Assembly (NCBI RefSeq): GCF_014673495.1
Contig: NZ_CP051006.1
Coordinates: forward strand, 2,728,001-2,792,000
Source of the DNA: Streptomyces griseofuscus
GTDB lineage: Bacteria; Actinomycetota; Actinomycetes; Streptomycetales; Streptomycetaceae
Direction: 5' to 3'
Length of the DNA: 64,000 nucleotides
In this document: one piece after another, positions 62,909 through 64,000 of the stretch
Numbering within the stretch: position 1 is the stretch's first letter
Layout of the letters: every line of letters begins with the position of its first letter
The notes under the pieces: generated by a model
What the model saw: the letters and a program-made list of their open reading frames with translations, nothing else
The model's database searches: none
Told to the model about the DNA's origin: nothing
Position numbers and translations under genes: made by a program

Positions 62909-63673
62909 ATGGCCAAGGAACACGGGGGCGCGGGCGACCCGGCGCACATCCTGGAACTGCTGTGGCGCGAGCCGGGAGCCGAGGGGGCGCGGCGCGGTCC
63001 CCGGCAGGGCCTGTCGGTCGACGCCGTCGTGGGGGTCGCCGTCGAACTCGCCGACTCCGCCGGGCTGGATGCCCTGACCATGCGCGGCATCGCCGGGCGG
63101 CTGGGGGTCACCCCGATGACGCTCTACACCTATGTGCCGGGCAAGGCGGAGCTGCTCGACCTCATGCTGGACTCCGTGTATCTGCGGATGCCGCGCGCCG
63201 CCGGGCCGGACGCTCCGTGGCGCAGCAGGGTCGAGGCCGTGGCGCGGGAGAACCGGGACCTGTACGCCCGCCATCCCTGGGTGGCGAGCATGTCCACGGC
63301 GCGGCCACCGCTGGGACCCGGCCTCATGACCAAGTACGAGCACGAACTGGCCGCGTTCGAGGGCTCGGGCCTCGGCGACGTGGAGAGGGACGCGGCCCTC
63401 ACCCTCCTCCTCGGCTTCGTCCACTCCGTCGCCCGCGCGGCCCTCGACACCCAGGCGGCAGTCCGGGACAGCGCGCTGTCCGACCAGCAGTGGTGGGCCG
63501 CGCACGAACCCCTGCTGGCCAAGGTCTTCGATCCCGCCCGCTTCCCCCTCGCCGCACGCATCGGCCGCGCCGCCGGAGAGGCCCACCAGGGCATGTACGA
63601 CCCCGAGCACGCCTTCACCTTCGGACTGCGGCGCATCCTGGACGGCCTCGCCCGCCTCGGCGAACCTGACTGA
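62909..63673 (+). CDS. TetR/AcrR family regulator with TetR_C-type ligand domain
   Basis: 254 residues. Unusually the helix-turn-helix (LTMRGIAGRLGVTPMTLYTY) comes after a ~45-residue N-terminal extension. The C-terminal ligand domain starts near residue 110 and shows the RxxxLYxRHPW pattern of the TetR_C family. It probably represses itself and the divergent VOC gene through the palindrome between them; a small drug may be the inducer. Confidence 0.9.
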   Translation: MAKEHGGAGDPAHILELLWREPGAEGARRGPRQGLSVDAVVGVAVELADSAGLDALTMRGIAGRLGVTPMTLYTYVPGKAELLDLMLDSVYLRMPRAAGPDAPWRSRVEAVARENRDLYARHPWVASMSTARPPLGPGLMTKYEHELAAFEGSGLGDVERDAALTLLLGFVHSVARAALDTQAAVRDSALSDQQWWAAHEPLLAKVFDPARFPLAARIGRAAGEAHQGMYDPEHAFTFGLRRILDGLARLGEPD

Positions 63674-63686
63674 ACAGGACGAAAAG

Positions 63687-63729
63687 CCCTCGCCCCCGGT
63701 CCGGGCAGTGGCCGGACCGGGGGCGAGGG
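63687..63729. terminator. bidirectional terminator after TetR gene
   Basis: Perfect 18-bp inverted repeat (63687-63704 and 63712-63729, starting CCCTCGCCCCCGG) with a 7-base loop, between two convergent genes. AAAA precedes it on the left. Confidence 0.92.
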
Positions 63730-63802
63730 GAGAAACGAGGAGAGGGGCAGCGGGGTCTGAAGGCCCTTCTCCCCGGGTTCGGGGGTGCCTCGGGGGGGAG
63801 GC

Positions 63803-64000
63803 TCAGCCCATCTCCTCCAGGGTCTTGCCCTTCGTCTCCTTGACGAACTTCAGGACGAAGGGGATGGAGAGAGCGGCGAACACGGTGTAGATGATGTACG
63901 TGCCGGAGAGGTTCCAGTCGGCCAGCGACGGGAAGCTCGCGGTGATCGCCCAGTTGGCGATCCACTGCGCGGCGGCGGCCACACCCAGGGCTGCGGCGCG
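63803..64000 (-). CDS. sugar porter family MFS transporter, C-terminal part
   Basis: Only the last 65 residues fall in the window; the gene continues beyond 64000. The visible part has two hydrophobic stretches (ALGVAAAAQWIANWAITA and TYIIYTVFAALSIPFVLKF) and ends with KETKGKTLEEMG, the C-terminal 'PETKG-TLEE' signature of sugar:proton symporters such as XylE, GalP and AraE. The transported sugar is unknown. Confidence 0.88.
   Translation of the reverse strand, partial: RAAALGVAAAAQWIANWAITASFPSLADWNLSGTYIIYTVFAALSIPFVLKFVKETKGKTLEEMG

Overview
The window looks like chromosomal core DNA of a Streptomyces species. It is very GC-rich with strong third-position GC bias, many GTG starts and many ATGA/GTGA stop-start overlaps. 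It carries genus hallmarks in one block: whiG (sporulation sigma factor), nsdA, four adjacent type I signal peptidases (sipW-sipX-sipY-sipZ), a GlnR-type amtB-glnK-glnD operon, and MsiK-type sugar importers without their own ATPase. From memory the order matches the S. coelicolor SCO5580 to SCO5660 neighbourhood read in reverse; no search was run.

Layout. 1-619: end of a glycerophosphodiester phosphodiesterase. 626-6728 (minus): a six-gene stressosome-like operon, rsbR-rsbS-rsbT, then an ATPase-PP2C (RsbX-like) protein, a hybrid histidine kinase and a receiver-GAF-PP2C phosphatase. A small RsbW-like ATPase diverges from it at 6918. 7989-12101: acetyltransferase plus a carbohydrate ABC importer. 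12174-17052: a polyamine block with a PotD-like binding protein, an aldehyde dehydrogenase, an Lrp/AsnC regulator and a class III aminotransferase. 17244-21483: ABC/permease pair, LOG-like protein and mycothiol-dependent-type enzyme. 21508-25413 (minus): thiamine ABC importer behind a TPP riboswitch.

25472-34127 holds rlmN, a VOC protein, the translation/lipid block rpsB-tsf-pyrH-frr-cdsA, a secreted M23 peptidase and a TetR regulator. 34160-39359 holds whiG, dprA, a comM-like Mg-chelatase gene, yraN and a DUF2469 gene. 39416-46259 is a long minus-strand run: rpsP, khpA, rimM, trmD, rplS, sipW, sipX, sipY, sipZ and a Nudix hydrolase. 46527-54685 has a SprT-like protein, a methyltransferase, a second-type FtsH, ffh and glnD. 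54744-56467 is glnK and amtB behind a recognisable GlnR box. nsdA, a stand-alone prim-pol protein, ftsY, an NCS1 permease, a VOC/TetR divergent pair with a clear double operator, and the end of a sugar porter complete the window.

The parts worth most attention are the stressosome-like operon (no sigma or anti-sigma gene adjacent, a receiver lacking its invariant Lys, a kinase whose N-terminus resembles a decayed RsbT ATPase), the TPP riboswitch, the GlnR site, the TetR/VOC operator, an 8-bp tandem repeat across a stop codon, a Streptomyces-type dispersed palindrome, and eight phased 30-bp repeats inside dprA.
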